This document shows positions 1 through 9,283 of a stretch of 64,000 bases of DNA, piece by piece. The DNA is taken from NCBI RefSeq assembly GCF_037080055.1, contig NZ_JBAOJI010000001.1, forward strand, positions 310,001 through 374,000, written 5' to 3'. A model generated the notes under the pieces. The model ran no database searches and had not been told where the DNA came from. It saw only the letters and a program-made list of their open reading frames with translations. The DNA is from Halovenus sp037080055 (GTDB taxonomy: Archaea; Halobacteriota; Halobacteria; Halobacteriales; Haloarculaceae). Numbering within the stretch: the stretch's first letter is position 1; every line of letters starts with the position of its first letter. Position numbers and translations under genes: made by a program.

Positions 1-1606
1 CGTCGGTAATCGCGAGGCCATTGGTTTCGAGTTCGATCACGACATCGACATCCGGTCCAGCGTGTTCTGCGGCATTACCGAGGACGTTTTCGAGCAAGTG
101 CCGTAGTCGGTCTCGGTCAGCGACGAGACGACTCTCGGGGGAGGGCTGCCCAGTGAATTCGAGCGATGGCCGCTCGTCGTTGTCGACGACCAGTTCCCAC
201 GCGGATTCGACGGCGGATCGGATCTCGATCGGTTCCGTCTCGCCGAGTTCACGACCGTTTCGGGCGAGCCACAACACGTCTTCGATGATCCGCTCCATCC
301 GGGTGAGCGCCCGATCGATCGGCTCGTGATGCGGTGAGTCACAATCGTCTCTGGCGAGTTCGAGTCGAGCAGTCGCCGTGTTCAGCGGATTCCGGAGATC
401 GTGGCTGACGACGCCGGCAAATTCGTCGAGTTGTTCGTTCTGCTTTCTGAGCTGTTTCTCGTATGCTTTTCGATCGGTGACATCCCGAGAGTTGATCAGA
501 TATCCCCCGATCTCTCCGTCTGTGTGATCGCTGGCCAGCGATTCGAGCCAGATCCACGACCCCTCGCTGTCCTGGAATCTGAACTCGGCTCTGACCGAGT
601 CTGTCTCGGGATCTTCGACCAGGTCGGTGAACACGGAGAGCACCCGCTCACGGTCCTCCGTATGCAGGTGACTGAAGCCATCTGTCCCGAGCAAATCTTC
701 GGGCTCGTAGCCGAGCACATCCGCGGCAGCGGCGCTCTGATAGATGATCTCTCCCGTCTCGTCGAGCACAGTGATGATATCCTGCGTACTCTCGACGTAG
801 GCCTGATATCGCTGTGAAAGCCGTTCCAGTTTGCGTTCCTGTGCCTTTCTGTCGGTGATGTTTCGGCTAAATCCAGCGACTCGGACAACGTTGCCCGCGT
901 CGTCGAAGATCGGTGACCCTTTGACCCAGACCCAGCGGGTCTCGTCGTCGTGGCTCAGTTGGTATTCCAGATCGACGCTCTCGCCGGCGGAGAGTTCCGC
1001 CATCTTCTGGCGGACCAGATCACGATCCTCCTTCTTGACAACGGTGAGAAAATCCTGCGGCTTCTCTTTGATCTCGGAGACCGGCCTGTCGTACACCGCC
1101 TCGTAGCCCGAGATGAAGAGCAGATCCTTCCACTCGCGGTCGAACATCCACACGCAGTCCGGAATGTTCTCGGTTAGCTCCGTGAGTCGTCGCCGCGTCT
1201 GTTCGACCTCCCGTCTGATTCGTCGCTGTTCGACGGCGTTTCTGATCCGATTCGCGAGAATCGTATACTGACTCGTCCCCGACTCTTTCTGGAGGTAGTC
1301 CGTCACGCCGGCAGTGATTGCCTCGCTTGCGACCGCTTCGCTTCCCTTTCCCGTGAACAGAATAAACGGCAACTCTGGCGACCGCTCACGGACGCGCGTC
1401 AGAAAGTCGATCCCCGTCGACTCGGGCATATCGTAATCCGAAACCACACAATCGATCGCTTCAGCCTCCAGTACGTCCAATCCCTCGTCGATGCTGCTCG
1501 CTGTCCTCACCCGAAACTGTTCGCCTTCTGCCTCGAGGCAGGTCTTCGTCAGATCCGCAAACTGTGGATCGTCGTCGACGTGGAGAATCTGAACCGCGCC
1601 ACCCAT
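1..1606 (-). CDS. Receiver-PAS-PAS sensor histidine kinase (3' end outside window)
   Basis: Hybrid two-component sensor of the common haloarchaeal type, probably cytoplasmic because no membrane segment is visible. Read from the ATG at 1606, residues 1-125 form a receiver domain with the acidic cluster HVDDD at 9-13 and the likely phospho-acceptor Asp57 in the stretch VSDYDMP. Two PAS domains follow (roughly 150-270 and 275-395), each ending in the usual N/SRDVTDRK-type boundary. A HisKA domain has the H-box VVSHDLRNPL, and the start of a HATPase domain carries an N-box (LLENVLGNAAEHAG). The C-terminal ATP-binding G boxes lie beyond base 1, so the gene is cut by the window edge rather than truncated. 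The signal sensed cannot be read from the sequence. Confidence 0.9.
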   Translation of the reverse strand, partial: MGGAVQILHVDDDPQFADLTKTCLEAEGEQFRVRTASSIDEGLDVLEAEAIDCVVSDYDMPESTGIDFLTRVRERSPELPFILFTGKGSEAVASEAITAGVTDYLQKESGTSQYTILANRIRNAVEQRRIRREVEQTRRRLTELTENIPDCVWMFDREWKDLLFISGYEAVYDRPVSEIKEKPQDFLTVVKKEDRDLVRQKMAELSAGESVDLEYQLSHDDETRWVWVKGSPIFDDAGNVVRVAGFSRNITDRKAQERKLERLSQRYQAYVESTQDIITVLDETGEIIYQSAAAADVLGYEPEDLLGTDGFSHLHTEDRERVLSVFTDLVEDPETDSVRAEFRFQDSEGSWIWLESLASDHTDGEIGGYLINSRDVTDRKAYEKQLRKQNEQLDEFAGVVSHDLRNPLNTATARLELARDDCDSPHHEPIDRALTRMERIIEDVLWLARNGRELGETEPIEIRSAVESAWELVVDNDERPSLEFTGQPSPESRLVADRDRLRHLLENVLGNAAEHAGPDVDVVIELETNGLAITD

Positions 1607-1762
1607 GATATCTATATCATCGGTAGCTGAATTAACTGTTCCGGGGGGTTCTCAGTTCTGATAGCGCAAGCGCCGCTATACGCTACATTTGATCTGGATC
1701 TGCTTCTATTTTACTGCTTTTTTCAAGTTATCATTCAGGTGGCCGAGGCGAGCACCAAGGTA

Positions 1763-2620
1763 TTACTGCTCAGGATTGGTGATCCCATCGTCGGTAATGA
1801 CACGGTTCAGCAGTCGCGTCGGCGTGGCGTCGTACGCCGGGTTTTCGATCTCGAACCCTTCGGCAGGTTCGCGCATCACCTCGCTGGCGACGCGCTCTTC
1901 GTTCTGGAAGGCGAATCCGCCGTCTACCAGTTTGGCCGAGGAGCCGACGATGTCGACCGGAACGTCGCTGTCGGATGCTGTCGTCGCAATCGGGTAGGTG
2001 CCGACACGGTTGTACAGCGTGTCGTCGACAATACAGGTCATGCCCAACAACACTCGGTCGACGTTCTGCATGACGTGTCCGCTGGCGCTGTCGACGATCA
2101 GCGTCGTGTCGATTTCCTCGATTTCCGCCAGTCTGCGTGCCATTTTCCGACCAATGTATCGGGGTCGCGCCTCGGTGATGTAGACGGAAAATTCCTTGCC
2201 GTCCGCGACGGCACGGGTCAGCGTCGACAGTACCGTCGTCGAATAGTCGTGGGTCAGTAGCGTCTCACCGTCGCGCAGTTGGTCGGCCGCTAGCTCCGCC
2301 GCTTTTCGCTTCCCCGCCTCGACCTGCTCGATCACGTCGTCGATAACCGTGAGTGTCTCGACCTGTGCGTCCTCGACTGTCTCGGCGTCGAATTCGTTGA
2401 TATGTTCGACGATCTGTTGCTGCGTGTTGTGGAGCGAGGCGTGAGAGGGGTTCGCCCGCTGTAATGCGTTGCTGTTGCGTTCGAGCGCTCGCCGATACTC
2501 GTCGACGGTCGGAAACTCTCGGTCGGTGATTTCCCTGAGCGCCTGTGCTGCTTTGACTGCCACGACGGAGGAACTGTGTGTCTGCATGTCCGCAATTTCG
2601 CCCGCAGTCTCGTCGATCAT
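1763..2620 (-). CDS. Ribose-1,5-bisphosphate isomerase (eIF2B-like family)
   Basis: A 285-residue member of the eIF-2B alpha/beta/delta-like superfamily. In archaea, members with this size and the central motifs seen here (DSASGHVMQNVDRVLLG and GTYPIATTASDSDVPV) are assigned as ribose-1,5-bisphosphate isomerase. That enzyme makes ribulose 1,5-bisphosphate in nucleoside/AMP degradation, in the cytoplasm. An upstream in-frame ATG at 2644 exists, but a TATA-like ACTTTATG lies at 2642-2649 on the same strand. That is 25-27 bases before the ATG at 2620, which fits a leaderless mRNA, so I chose 2620. It stands alone; neither AMP phosphorylase nor RuBisCO is in the window. A true translation-factor role is unlikely but not excluded by sequence alone. 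Confidence 0.82.
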   Translation of the reverse strand: MIDETAGEIADMQTHSSSVVAVKAAQALREITDREFPTVDEYRRALERNSNALQRANPSHASLHNTQQQIVEHINEFDAETVEDAQVETLTVIDDVIEQVEAGKRKAAELAADQLRDGETLLTHDYSTTVLSTLTRAVADGKEFSVYITEARPRYIGRKMARRLAEIEEIDTTLIVDSASGHVMQNVDRVLLGMTCIVDDTLYNRVGTYPIATTASDSDVPVDIVGSSAKLVDGGFAFQNEERVASEVMREPAEGFEIENPAYDATPTRLLNRVITDDGITNPEQ

Positions 2621-2641
2621 ATGTCGACATTCGACGGGCGA

Positions 2642-2649
2642 CATAAAGT
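2642..2649 (-). promoter_or_regulatory. TATA-like box of the isomerase gene
   Basis: ACTTTATG on the minus strand, centred about 26 bases before the ATG at 2620. It decides the start codon, because the alternative ATG at 2644 falls inside the box. Confidence 0.55.
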
Positions 2650-2871
2650 GCGTTCCGCCCCACCTTTTTCAGCGTCGGGTGTGCAGAGCGCACCCTCTTG
2701 GAAAACGTGGGGCGAAAAAGCTCTTGCCACGAACGAAGCGAGTGTCGAGTGGGAGGGCCTTCGGCGCGGATGCTCGCAGTTGGCATTCTATTCGACAGCC
2801 AACAATAATCGGATACCCACCGACTGAGAATTCAGGATAGACCTTTTTGAGTGTTCGAGAGATGCGAGACT

Positions 2872-3483
2872 GTGTTGCGTAGACGCATGCTACTCGGAAC
2901 GATCGGGACGGCGGGAGTAATCTCGTTCGCGGGGTGTACCAACAGTCAGGACGACAATTCTGGAGACGATACCGACGAGAGTTCTCCTGCAGCAGGGGTC
3001 GTCGAGGAGTATTACACGGCAGTCGCTGACGGCAATCTCGAAGGTGCGGCCAGTAATCTGGCGATGACACAGTTTGAGGGTGGCGAAGGCCGGTCAGTAG
3101 AGCAAATGGCGACGGCACTCCGAGAGCGAGGGCTGAGCGAAGACGGTGTCGATGTCTCACTCGGCGAGTTTACCGAACTGTCACTGTCAGAGTTTACCGA
3201 ATTCACGTTTCGATCAGACGGGGGCGAACAGCGCCAGCAGACTACACAGGACGTGTCCGAACTCGTACCGGACGCATCGGCCTTCGGTGGCGACGAGGAG
3301 CCGGTTACTCTCGTCCATCACACCGGCGGTTTCCTGCCGGAAATCTGGGTCCCGTACCAGCCGACCGAGGCACCCACCGACGGCTGGGGAGAGGTGATAA
3401 TCGAAGTCGGATCCTACGACGGTGACCTGTTCGTCATTGGCGATTTCCGAACGTACACCGATCTCAAAGTCGTCGAAAGCTGA
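2872..3483 (+). CDS. Tat-exported lipoprotein of unknown function
   Basis: A 203-residue secreted protein. The N-terminus has three arginines followed by a hydrophobic run and a lipobox ending FAGC (Cys22 from the GTG at 2872). This is a twin-arginine lipoprotein signal of the haloarchaeal type. A Ser/Asp-rich linker follows, then a domain beginning VVEEYYTAVADGNLEGA. That opening resembles the first helix of small NTF2/DUF4878-like extracellular domains, where a helix leads into a beta sheet; this is only a shape resemblance. An upstream GTG at 2851 is possible. The start at 2872 is preferred because CCTTTTTGA at 2842-2850 sits about 27 bases upstream and the Arg-rich region stays at the very N-terminus. 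Function unknown; anchored outside the membrane. Confidence 0.72.
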   Translation: MLRRRMLLGTIGTAGVISFAGCTNSQDDNSGDDTDESSPAAGVVEEYYTAVADGNLEGAASNLAMTQFEGGEGRSVEQMATALRERGLSEDGVDVSLGEFTELSLSEFTEFTFRSDGGEQRQQTTQDVSELVPDASAFGGDEEPVTLVHHTGGFLPEIWVPYQPTEAPTDGWGEVIIEVGSYDGDLFVIGDFRTYTDLKVVES

Positions 3484-3537
3484 GGCTCGGAGGTCCGACA
3501 TCGAGACCGTACCGCAGAACAGTTCTCTTGGTTTCAG

Positions 3538-4101
3538 TCAGTCTTCGAGGTCGTCGATATACTCACCCGGATCGCCGCCGTCGCTTACCAACTCGCGGTA
3601 CTCCCGGTGGCTCACTTCGACTGTTTTCGTCTCGCCTTGCGTGACGACTTCAAGCGAGACGGTTCCTTGCGGGTTGTTCCGGAGTCGCGTATTGGCAATC
3701 GCCGTGAAGACGAACCAGACGGCAATCGCACAGCCGAGACCATACAGAAGGAGCGTCTCGAAGGCGAGCGGGTCGGCGGTTCGGGTCCACCGACTGGGGT
3801 AGGCGTACTGGAACAGCCAGAGACCGCCGCCGGCGAGCGTCGTTCCGGACAGGACTCCGACTCGAGTTCGCGTGCTCGCAGGCAGAACGACGACGATGCC
3901 CAACAGCATCAGCGGAATACCGACCCCAGCAGCGAGGCCGGCAGACAGTTTTGCGGTCGTGCTCTGGCCGCCGGTCCAGACGGCCGCCATCGCAGCGACG
4001 ATGGCGAGCACACCGATCCCGACGAGCGCCCCGCCAGCGGCCGCCTGCCGCGGTCTCGATACCGGGGAATCCTCGTCGTATGCCTCGTCGAGGCTAGTCA
4101 T
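3538..4101 (-). CDS. Four-helix membrane protein, unknown function
   Basis: A 187-residue protein from the ATG at 4101. After an acidic N-terminus (about 25 residues) come four hydrophobic segments: AAAGGALVGIGVLAIVAAMAA, a Gly/Leu-rich stretch ending in PLMLLGIVVVL, a segment around LAGGGLWLFQYA, and LLYGLGCAIAVWFVFTAIA. The C-terminal third is soluble and acidic (VSLEVVTQGETKTVEVSHREYRELVSDGGDPGEYIDDLED read as one region) and is probably cytoplasmic. I recognise it only as a conserved type of haloarchaeal membrane protein with no assigned role. It lies beside pcn on the same strand; only 80 bases separate the pcn stop from its start. Confidence 0.75.
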   Translation of the reverse strand: MTSLDEAYDEDSPVSRPRQAAAGGALVGIGVLAIVAAMAAVWTGGQSTTAKLSAGLAAGVGIPLMLLGIVVVLPASTRTRVGVLSGTTLAGGGLWLFQYAYPSRWTRTADPLAFETLLLYGLGCAIAVWFVFTAIANTRLRNNPQGTVSLEVVTQGETKTVEVSHREYRELVSDGGDPGEYIDDLED

Positions 4102-4178
4102 ACGAGACTGTTGCCAACCCGGACACAAAACTATACGTCAGACGGATGCATGACGAGACGACAGAACGCGCTCGCCGA

Positions 4179-4922
4179 TCAGTTGCTCTGGATCCGCGGC
4201 GCGAGCATGTAGGTTACCGCTCCTTCGCCCTCGGCGATATCGAAATGCAGTTTGACGGGGAACTCCTCGCCGAGTTCCATCGTCACTTCGGCGTCTTTCG
4301 GAATCGCTTTGTTCATATCCTGCAGGTAATCCAGCGAGAACAGCGAGGAGGCCTCGCCGGCCACCAGATCGATCAGATCCTCGCCGTCCAGTTCGAGGTG
4401 CACGTCGTCGGTGTCGCCCTCAGCTTTGACGTAGAAGACCTCGTCAGTCTCGTTGACCCCGAGTTCGATGTGATCGCTGACCATGTCCGCCGCCGTCACC
4501 GCGCGGTCGATATCGCGCCCTTCGATGACAATGGTCGAGGAGAGATCGAGATCCGGTAGATCCGGCTCCTCGCGGATCGATTCGGGGTCGATCAACGCGA
4601 GCGTGTATTCGAGTCCGTCGATCGAAATATGCAGTTTCCGGGTTTCCTCGTCGAGTTCGAGTTCGACCAGCTGGCCGCTGTCGGCCATGCCGGCGATATC
4701 CTGCAGTCGAACGAGGTTGACGCCGATCAGTCCGCCGTCGGCCTCGTAGGACTCGAAGGCCTCGGCATCCAGAGAGAGATCGACCATCCCGACGTTGGCT
4801 GGATCGACCGCCCGGATCTCGATCCCGCCATCGTCGAGGTGGATCTTGCATTCGTCCACCAGCACGCCTACCGAGTCGAGCGTCGACTGCAGCCGTTCCG
4901 CTCGCACTATCGCCTTGAACAT
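4179..4922 (-). CDS. pcn: DNA polymerase sliding clamp PCNA
   Basis: A 247-residue archaeal PCNA, the normal length for the family. It forms the trimeric ring that tethers DNA polymerases, Fen1, ligase and other PIP-box partners to DNA. Recognisable features are the N-terminal MFKAIVRAERLQSTLDSV helix, the SLDAEAFESY strand, the acidic inter-domain connecting region near residues 115-130 and the C-terminal YMLAPRIQSN tail that lines the PIP pocket. Surface residues are strongly acidic, as expected for a halophile. A TATA-like CCTTTTTAA lies about 30 bases upstream on the same strand, so the mRNA has almost no leader. A histidine kinase gene lies just upstream. Confidence 0.97.
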   Translation of the reverse strand: MFKAIVRAERLQSTLDSVGVLVDECKIHLDDGGIEIRAVDPANVGMVDLSLDAEAFESYEADGGLIGVNLVRLQDIAGMADSGQLVELELDEETRKLHISIDGLEYTLALIDPESIREEPDLPDLDLSSTIVIEGRDIDRAVTAADMVSDHIELGVNETDEVFYVKAEGDTDDVHLELDGEDLIDLVAGEASSLFSLDYLQDMNKAIPKDAEVTMELGEEFPVKLHFDIAEGEGAVTYMLAPRIQSN

Positions 4923-4947
4923 CTTGTGCCGGGCTACGTTGCCTTCG

Positions 4948-4956
4948 GTTAAAAAG
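4948..4956 (-). promoter_or_regulatory. TATA-like box of pcn
   Basis: TTTTTAACC-type box on the minus strand centred about 30 bases before the pcn ATG, consistent with a leaderless or near-leaderless transcript. Confidence 0.5.
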
Positions 4957-4964
4957 GCACGTCA

Positions 4965-6461
4965 TTACGCGCCGTCGGAAGCACTGTCCGCCTGGACGGT
5001 TACGTTCGTGAAATCGAATCTCGCCCCAGGGTTGTCCTCGTCCGTTCCATCGAGTTCACTCTCCGTGATCGTCAGCGTCCAGCCGTGAGCGCGGGCGATT
5101 TCGTGGACGATGGCGAGTCCGAACCCGGAGTGTTCTTCGTCGGCCCCAGTGAATCCCGGTGCGAGTACCTTCTCGCGCTGTGAGCCCAGAATGCCGGGGC
5201 CGTCGTCCTCGATGAAAAACCCATTCTCGAACACCCCGACACGGATCGTCGGATCCGGGCCGGCGTGGTCCAGCGCATTCCAGAAGAGATTTTCGAGCAA
5301 CTGTTTGAGCCGACTCTCGTCGGCCCGAATGTATCCAACCTGACCGAGTTCGAGCGCGCCGCTGGACTGCTCTTCTCGACAGTTCTGCCAGCAGCCTTCG
5401 ACAGTGTCGGCCAGCCGAACCCACGTCGTCGAGTCGATCTGCTCGCCGTGATCGACCAGCGTGTACATATCTGAGATGACCGATTCGATCCGGTCGTGTG
5501 CGGTCGAGACCTGATCGAGATGAGAGACGTCCTCGTCAGCGCGAGCGAGATCGACGCGGGTCTCGGCGACAGTGAGGTGGTTGGGGATATCGTGGGTAAT
5601 CACGTCGACGAACGCTTCGAGTCGTTCGTTTTTGCGTCGCAGATCACGTTCGTGGTCGAGCCGTCTGAATGCCGTTTCCGCGTTCGACGCCAGTATCGAT
5701 GCTAGATCGACATCCGTTTCGTCGAACGCGCTCGGCTCTTGATGGGCGATGCTGATGAGTCCGTACGATCCGACTGGGAGATACATCACCGACACCGTGT
5801 TGCCGCGATCGTAGCCATCGTCGACCTCCCTGACGTCGTCGATGACGACTGTTTCACAGTTGGTGAAGGCACGGACGGCTTCGGCATCTTCGTCCAGTTG
5901 ATACGGCCAGGCGTCACCCACATCGGCTCTCGCACCCTCGGTCACTAACACGGGTTCGAGGACCCCTGATTCAGACTTGACTCTGACGACCGTCCGCTCG
6001 AAATCCAGAATCTGTTTCGCCGTCTCTGAGATGACGCGTGCAATCTCGTCGACCGAATTCGCTTCGATCAGTTCGTCGGAGACTGTATGGAGTTGATTGA
6101 GTTGGCGTTCGCGGCGTTTCTGGATCGAGATATCTTGGATGGTCCCGACATTGTACGGCCCTACTGGCGTCTCTACTCGCGTCGTCACCGTTCGCACGTT
6201 GACAGCAGTGTCGCCGAATTCGTGGACAGCCTCGGCTGTTTTTGTCTCTCCGTCGCTAAAGGAGTTCCAGTACGTATCGAATTGGTCGGGGTCGACAGCA
6301 TCGTTGACCTCCCAGATCGGCGTGTCGAGCAGCGATTCGCGATCCGTTCCGAGTACGTCGGCGTACGCCTCGTTGACGTAGCTGTATCTTCCGGTTTCGT
6401 CGTATGCGCCGACACCGACACCGACCGCGTCGATCATCTGCCCGAACAACTCCCCGTCCAT
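4965..6461 (-). CDS. PAS-GAF sensor histidine kinase
   Basis: A 498-residue soluble sensor kinase. Residues 1-120 are a PAS domain (GVGAYDETGRYSYVNEAYADVLG), 130-275 a GAF domain, and about 285-350 the dimerisation/phospho-acceptor domain with the H-box ITHDIPNHL. Residues 380-490 are the HATPase domain with N-box NLFWNALDHAG, G1 DDGPGI and G2 SGFGLAIV. It has no receiver domain and no membrane helix, so it probably senses a cytoplasmic signal and passes phosphate to a separate, unlinked regulator. It ends just upstream of the pcn promoter on the same strand; the two genes are probably independent units. Ligand unknown. Confidence 0.93.
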   Translation of the reverse strand: MDGELFGQMIDAVGVGVGAYDETGRYSYVNEAYADVLGTDRESLLDTPIWEVNDAVDPDQFDTYWNSFSDGETKTAEAVHEFGDTAVNVRTVTTRVETPVGPYNVGTIQDISIQKRRERQLNQLHTVSDELIEANSVDEIARVISETAKQILDFERTVVRVKSESGVLEPVLVTEGARADVGDAWPYQLDEDAEAVRAFTNCETVVIDDVREVDDGYDRGNTVSVMYLPVGSYGLISIAHQEPSAFDETDVDLASILASNAETAFRRLDHERDLRRKNERLEAFVDVITHDIPNHLTVAETRVDLARADEDVSHLDQVSTAHDRIESVISDMYTLVDHGEQIDSTTWVRLADTVEGCWQNCREEQSSGALELGQVGYIRADESRLKQLLENLFWNALDHAGPDPTIRVGVFENGFFIEDDGPGILGSQREKVLAPGFTGADEEHSGFGLAIVHEIARAHGWTLTITESELDGTDEDNPGARFDFTNVTVQADSASDGA

Positions 6462-6599
6462 CTGTTAGACTTATATTAGTGAGGTTCACGTATCACTGTT
6501 TTCCCTTAACCTCCCCTGCTGAGACTCCCGAATACACACGCGCTCTCACCAGTCTCGAAGACCGGAGGGCTTTAGCGGCTCTCGTGAGTGTTCGACTCC

Positions 6600-7688
6600 A
6601 TGGGGCCGACCGAACTCACCCGCGATCTCGCTGGGATCGCGAGCCACGACGACGAAACCGAAGCCGGCGACTACATCGAACGCTGGCTCCGCGACCGGAC
6701 TGACGGCGAGGTGAACCGTGATCGACACGGCAACGTCATCGCCCGACGCGGTGCGGGGCCACAACTCGCGCTCGTCGGTCATCACGATGTCGTCCCGCCC
6801 GCCGACGAACAGGTCGACGAAAGCGGTGATTACCGGATCGACCGTCGGGACGACCGACTGTTCGGCCGCGGCACTGCCGACATGAAGGGGGCCGTCGCAG
6901 CGGCGATGTGTGCCTTCCGGGATGCGACACTCCCCGACGGAGAGTTGATCTTCGCCTCGTTCGTCGGCGAGGAGACCGGCGGCCGTGGCGCACGGGGGGC
7001 GATCGACGACGGATTTGCGCCGGCGTACGCCATCGTCGGTGAGGGATCGACGGGCTACTCTGCAGCGGGCGTTACGGACGTTGCAATCGCTCACAAAGGC
7101 CGGCGAGCGAGTACAGTACAGGCCGAGGGCGTCCGCGCTCACGCGAGCGAACCGGAAGCGGGGAAGAACGCGATCTACCGTGCGAGCGAGGCTGTCGAGG
7201 CGATCCGTGACCTCGCTGTTCCCGAGACAGACGTACTGGGCCGGAGATTGTCGGGATCACTCGCTGTGACGGAAATCGAGGGCGGATCCGCGTGGAACGT
7301 CATCCCCGATTCGTGTACGATCACCGTCGACGAGCGGACAGTCCCCGGCGAACGGGCCGACCTTTCCTCGGTGGCCCAGCGGCCGGGAATCTCCGTCGAC
7401 ATCGAGCAGGATCTCCCGCCGATGGCCTGTGACGAGCCGCAATTTGCCGACCTCCTCACAGATGTCGCGAGTTCGGCACAGGACGGGACCCCGGAGCAGA
7501 TCAGCAAACCGCACGCGACCGATGCTGGCTGGCTCGCCGGGGCTGGAACGACCTGTGTCGTCTGCGGGCCGGCCGAACCCGGCGAAGCCCACACCGCCGA
7601 GGAGAGCGTCTCTCTCGATGTTCTCGACCGCTGTTATACGATCTATCGCCGGGCTGCCGAGCAGTTTGCGCCCCGTTTGATCGTCTGA
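6600..7688 (+). CDS. M20-family metallohydrolase (DapE/ArgE/LysK-like)
   Basis: A 362-residue zinc amidohydrolase. The metal ligands are visible: HHDVV (about 61-65), GRGTADMKG with Asp94, the catalytic pair in VGEETGG (Glu124/125) and a C-terminal His in GEAHTAEE. The family removes acyl groups from amino acids such as N-succinyl-DAP, N-acetyl-ornithine or LysW-linked lysine; which of these this one uses is not decided by the sequence. A GTG four codons upstream is also in frame, but the ATG at 6600 gives the usual family N-terminus. No lysine or arginine biosynthesis genes are adjacent, so the context does not help. Confidence 0.85.
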   Translation: MGPTELTRDLAGIASHDDETEAGDYIERWLRDRTDGEVNRDRHGNVIARRGAGPQLALVGHHDVVPPADEQVDESGDYRIDRRDDRLFGRGTADMKGAVAAAMCAFRDATLPDGELIFASFVGEETGGRGARGAIDDGFAPAYAIVGEGSTGYSAAGVTDVAIAHKGRRASTVQAEGVRAHASEPEAGKNAIYRASEAVEAIRDLAVPETDVLGRRLSGSLAVTEIEGGSAWNVIPDSCTITVDERTVPGERADLSSVAQRPGISVDIEQDLPPMACDEPQFADLLTDVASSAQDGTPEQISKPHATDAGWLAGAGTTCVVCGPAEPGEAHTAEESVSLDVLDRCYTIYRRAAEQFAPRLIV

Positions 7689-7748
7689 CCGACAAGGAGC
7701 CGAGTCTGTCGGCGATGCGTTGATGGGCCATCGGGCCAAATTCGGGGT

Positions 7749-9248
7749 ATGGCCAGCAAGGAGACGACCGATTCGGACCGATACGAGGAGTTTCTCGATC
7801 ACGTACGGAAGTACAACTACGTCGGCGACGCCGCGGGCGTGTTGAGCTGGGACCAACAGGTGATGATGCCCGACGACGGCACACCGGCTCGCTCGAAGCA
7901 GTCCTCCACACTCTCGACACTCGAACACGAATTACTGACGGACGACGATCTGGCGGCCCATCTGGAGGCACTGGACGGCTCCGTCGACGACGACCAGCAG
8001 GCTGTCGTCCGGGAGGTCAAACGGAAACACCGACGCGCACGCGAAGTTCCGGAAGAACTCGTCGAAGAACTCTCGGAAGCTAGCTCGAACGCGCTCCCGG
8101 TCTGGGAAGAAGCAAAAGCCGAATCCGACTTCTCGAAGTTCGAGGAACCGCTCGAACACCTCGTCGAACTCCGGCGGGAGTACGCCGCCGAAATCGACCC
8201 TGACCGTGACCCTTACGAGGTACTCGTCGAGGATTACGAACCGTACCTCGACATCGAAACGATCGAGAAGATTCTCGGGGAACTCAAGTCCACGCTGCCG
8301 GACCTGATCGAACAGGTCAGCGAGAGCGATGTCGAACTCGCCGATCCGTTCGACGGCGAGTACGACGAGGCCGATCAGGAAGCACTCGTCCGGGAGGCAC
8401 TCGACGAGATTGGCTACAACTGGGATCGCGGTCGTCTGGACACTGCGCCGCACCCGTTCTCGACGGGCACGCAGTTCGACGCTCGCGTCACGACGCGATT
8501 TTCGCCTGATGATCCGCTGGACGCACTGGGCTCGACGATCCACGAGTTCGGCCACGCCAGATACACCCTGGGTCTGCCTGACGAGCAGTACGGCACCCCG
8601 CTGGGAGAGAGCCGGGATATGACCGTCCACGAATCACAGTCTCGCTTCTGGGAGAATCACGTGGGACGGACGCTTCCGTTCTGGCGGCTGTTCGGCTCGA
8701 CCGTTGAGGACCATCTCGGCGTCGATGCCAGCCCCCAGGAACTGTACGAAGCCTCCAACGAGGTTTACGAAGACAACCTCATCCGGGTCGAGGCGGACGA
8801 ACTCACCTACCACATGCACATCGTTCTCCGGTTCGAGATCGAACGCGATCTGATCCGCGGCGACCTCGACGTGAGCGAGGTCCCGCAGGTCTGGAACGAG
8901 AAGATGGAGGAGTATCTCGGCGTGCGCCCGGAACACGACAGCGAGGGCTGTCTACAGGATATCCACTGGACCTACGGAAACTTCGGGTACTTCCCGACGT
9001 ACTCGCTGGGTTCGCTGCTCGCCGCACAACTGGACGCGACGGTCCGCGAGGAGTTCGACGACCTGGACGCGAAGATCGAAGCCGGCGAGTTCGAGCCGAT
9101 TGCCGACTGGCTCACCGAAGAAATTCACCAGCACGGCTGTCGGTACACCACGCCCGAACTGATCGAGCGGGCGACCGGTGAATCCCTCACTGCAGAGTAT
9201 TTCCTCGACTACGCTGGGGAGAAATACGGCGATCTCTACGACTTCTGA
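7749..9248 (+). CDS. M32-family metallocarboxypeptidase
   Basis: A 499-residue thermostable-carboxypeptidase-1 (Taq) type enzyme that removes C-terminal amino acids from peptides in the cytoplasm. The zinc motif HEFGH is at residues 265-269, and the HESQSR motif that supplies the third ligand is near 294-299. Other family hallmarks are the GVLSWDQQVMMP opening, HPFSTG at about 236, and the C-terminal YFLDYAGEKYGDLYDF. Length matches the family (about 500 residues), and nothing is missing. It follows the M20 hydrolase by 60 bases on the same strand; the two may form a small peptide-turnover unit, though each could have its own promoter. Confidence 0.93.
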   Translation: MASKETTDSDRYEEFLDHVRKYNYVGDAAGVLSWDQQVMMPDDGTPARSKQSSTLSTLEHELLTDDDLAAHLEALDGSVDDDQQAVVREVKRKHRRAREVPEELVEELSEASSNALPVWEEAKAESDFSKFEEPLEHLVELRREYAAEIDPDRDPYEVLVEDYEPYLDIETIEKILGELKSTLPDLIEQVSESDVELADPFDGEYDEADQEALVREALDEIGYNWDRGRLDTAPHPFSTGTQFDARVTTRFSPDDPLDALGSTIHEFGHARYTLGLPDEQYGTPLGESRDMTVHESQSRFWENHVGRTLPFWRLFGSTVEDHLGVDASPQELYEASNEVYEDNLIRVEADELTYHMHIVLRFEIERDLIRGDLDVSEVPQVWNEKMEEYLGVRPEHDSEGCLQDIHWTYGNFGYFPTYSLGSLLAAQLDATVREEFDDLDAKIEAGEFEPIADWLTEEIHQHGCRYTTPELIERATGESLTAEYFLDYAGEKYGDLYDF

Positions 9249-9283
9249 GCAGCCGTCGGCCAGCGGTACACTTGCCTTCGTTC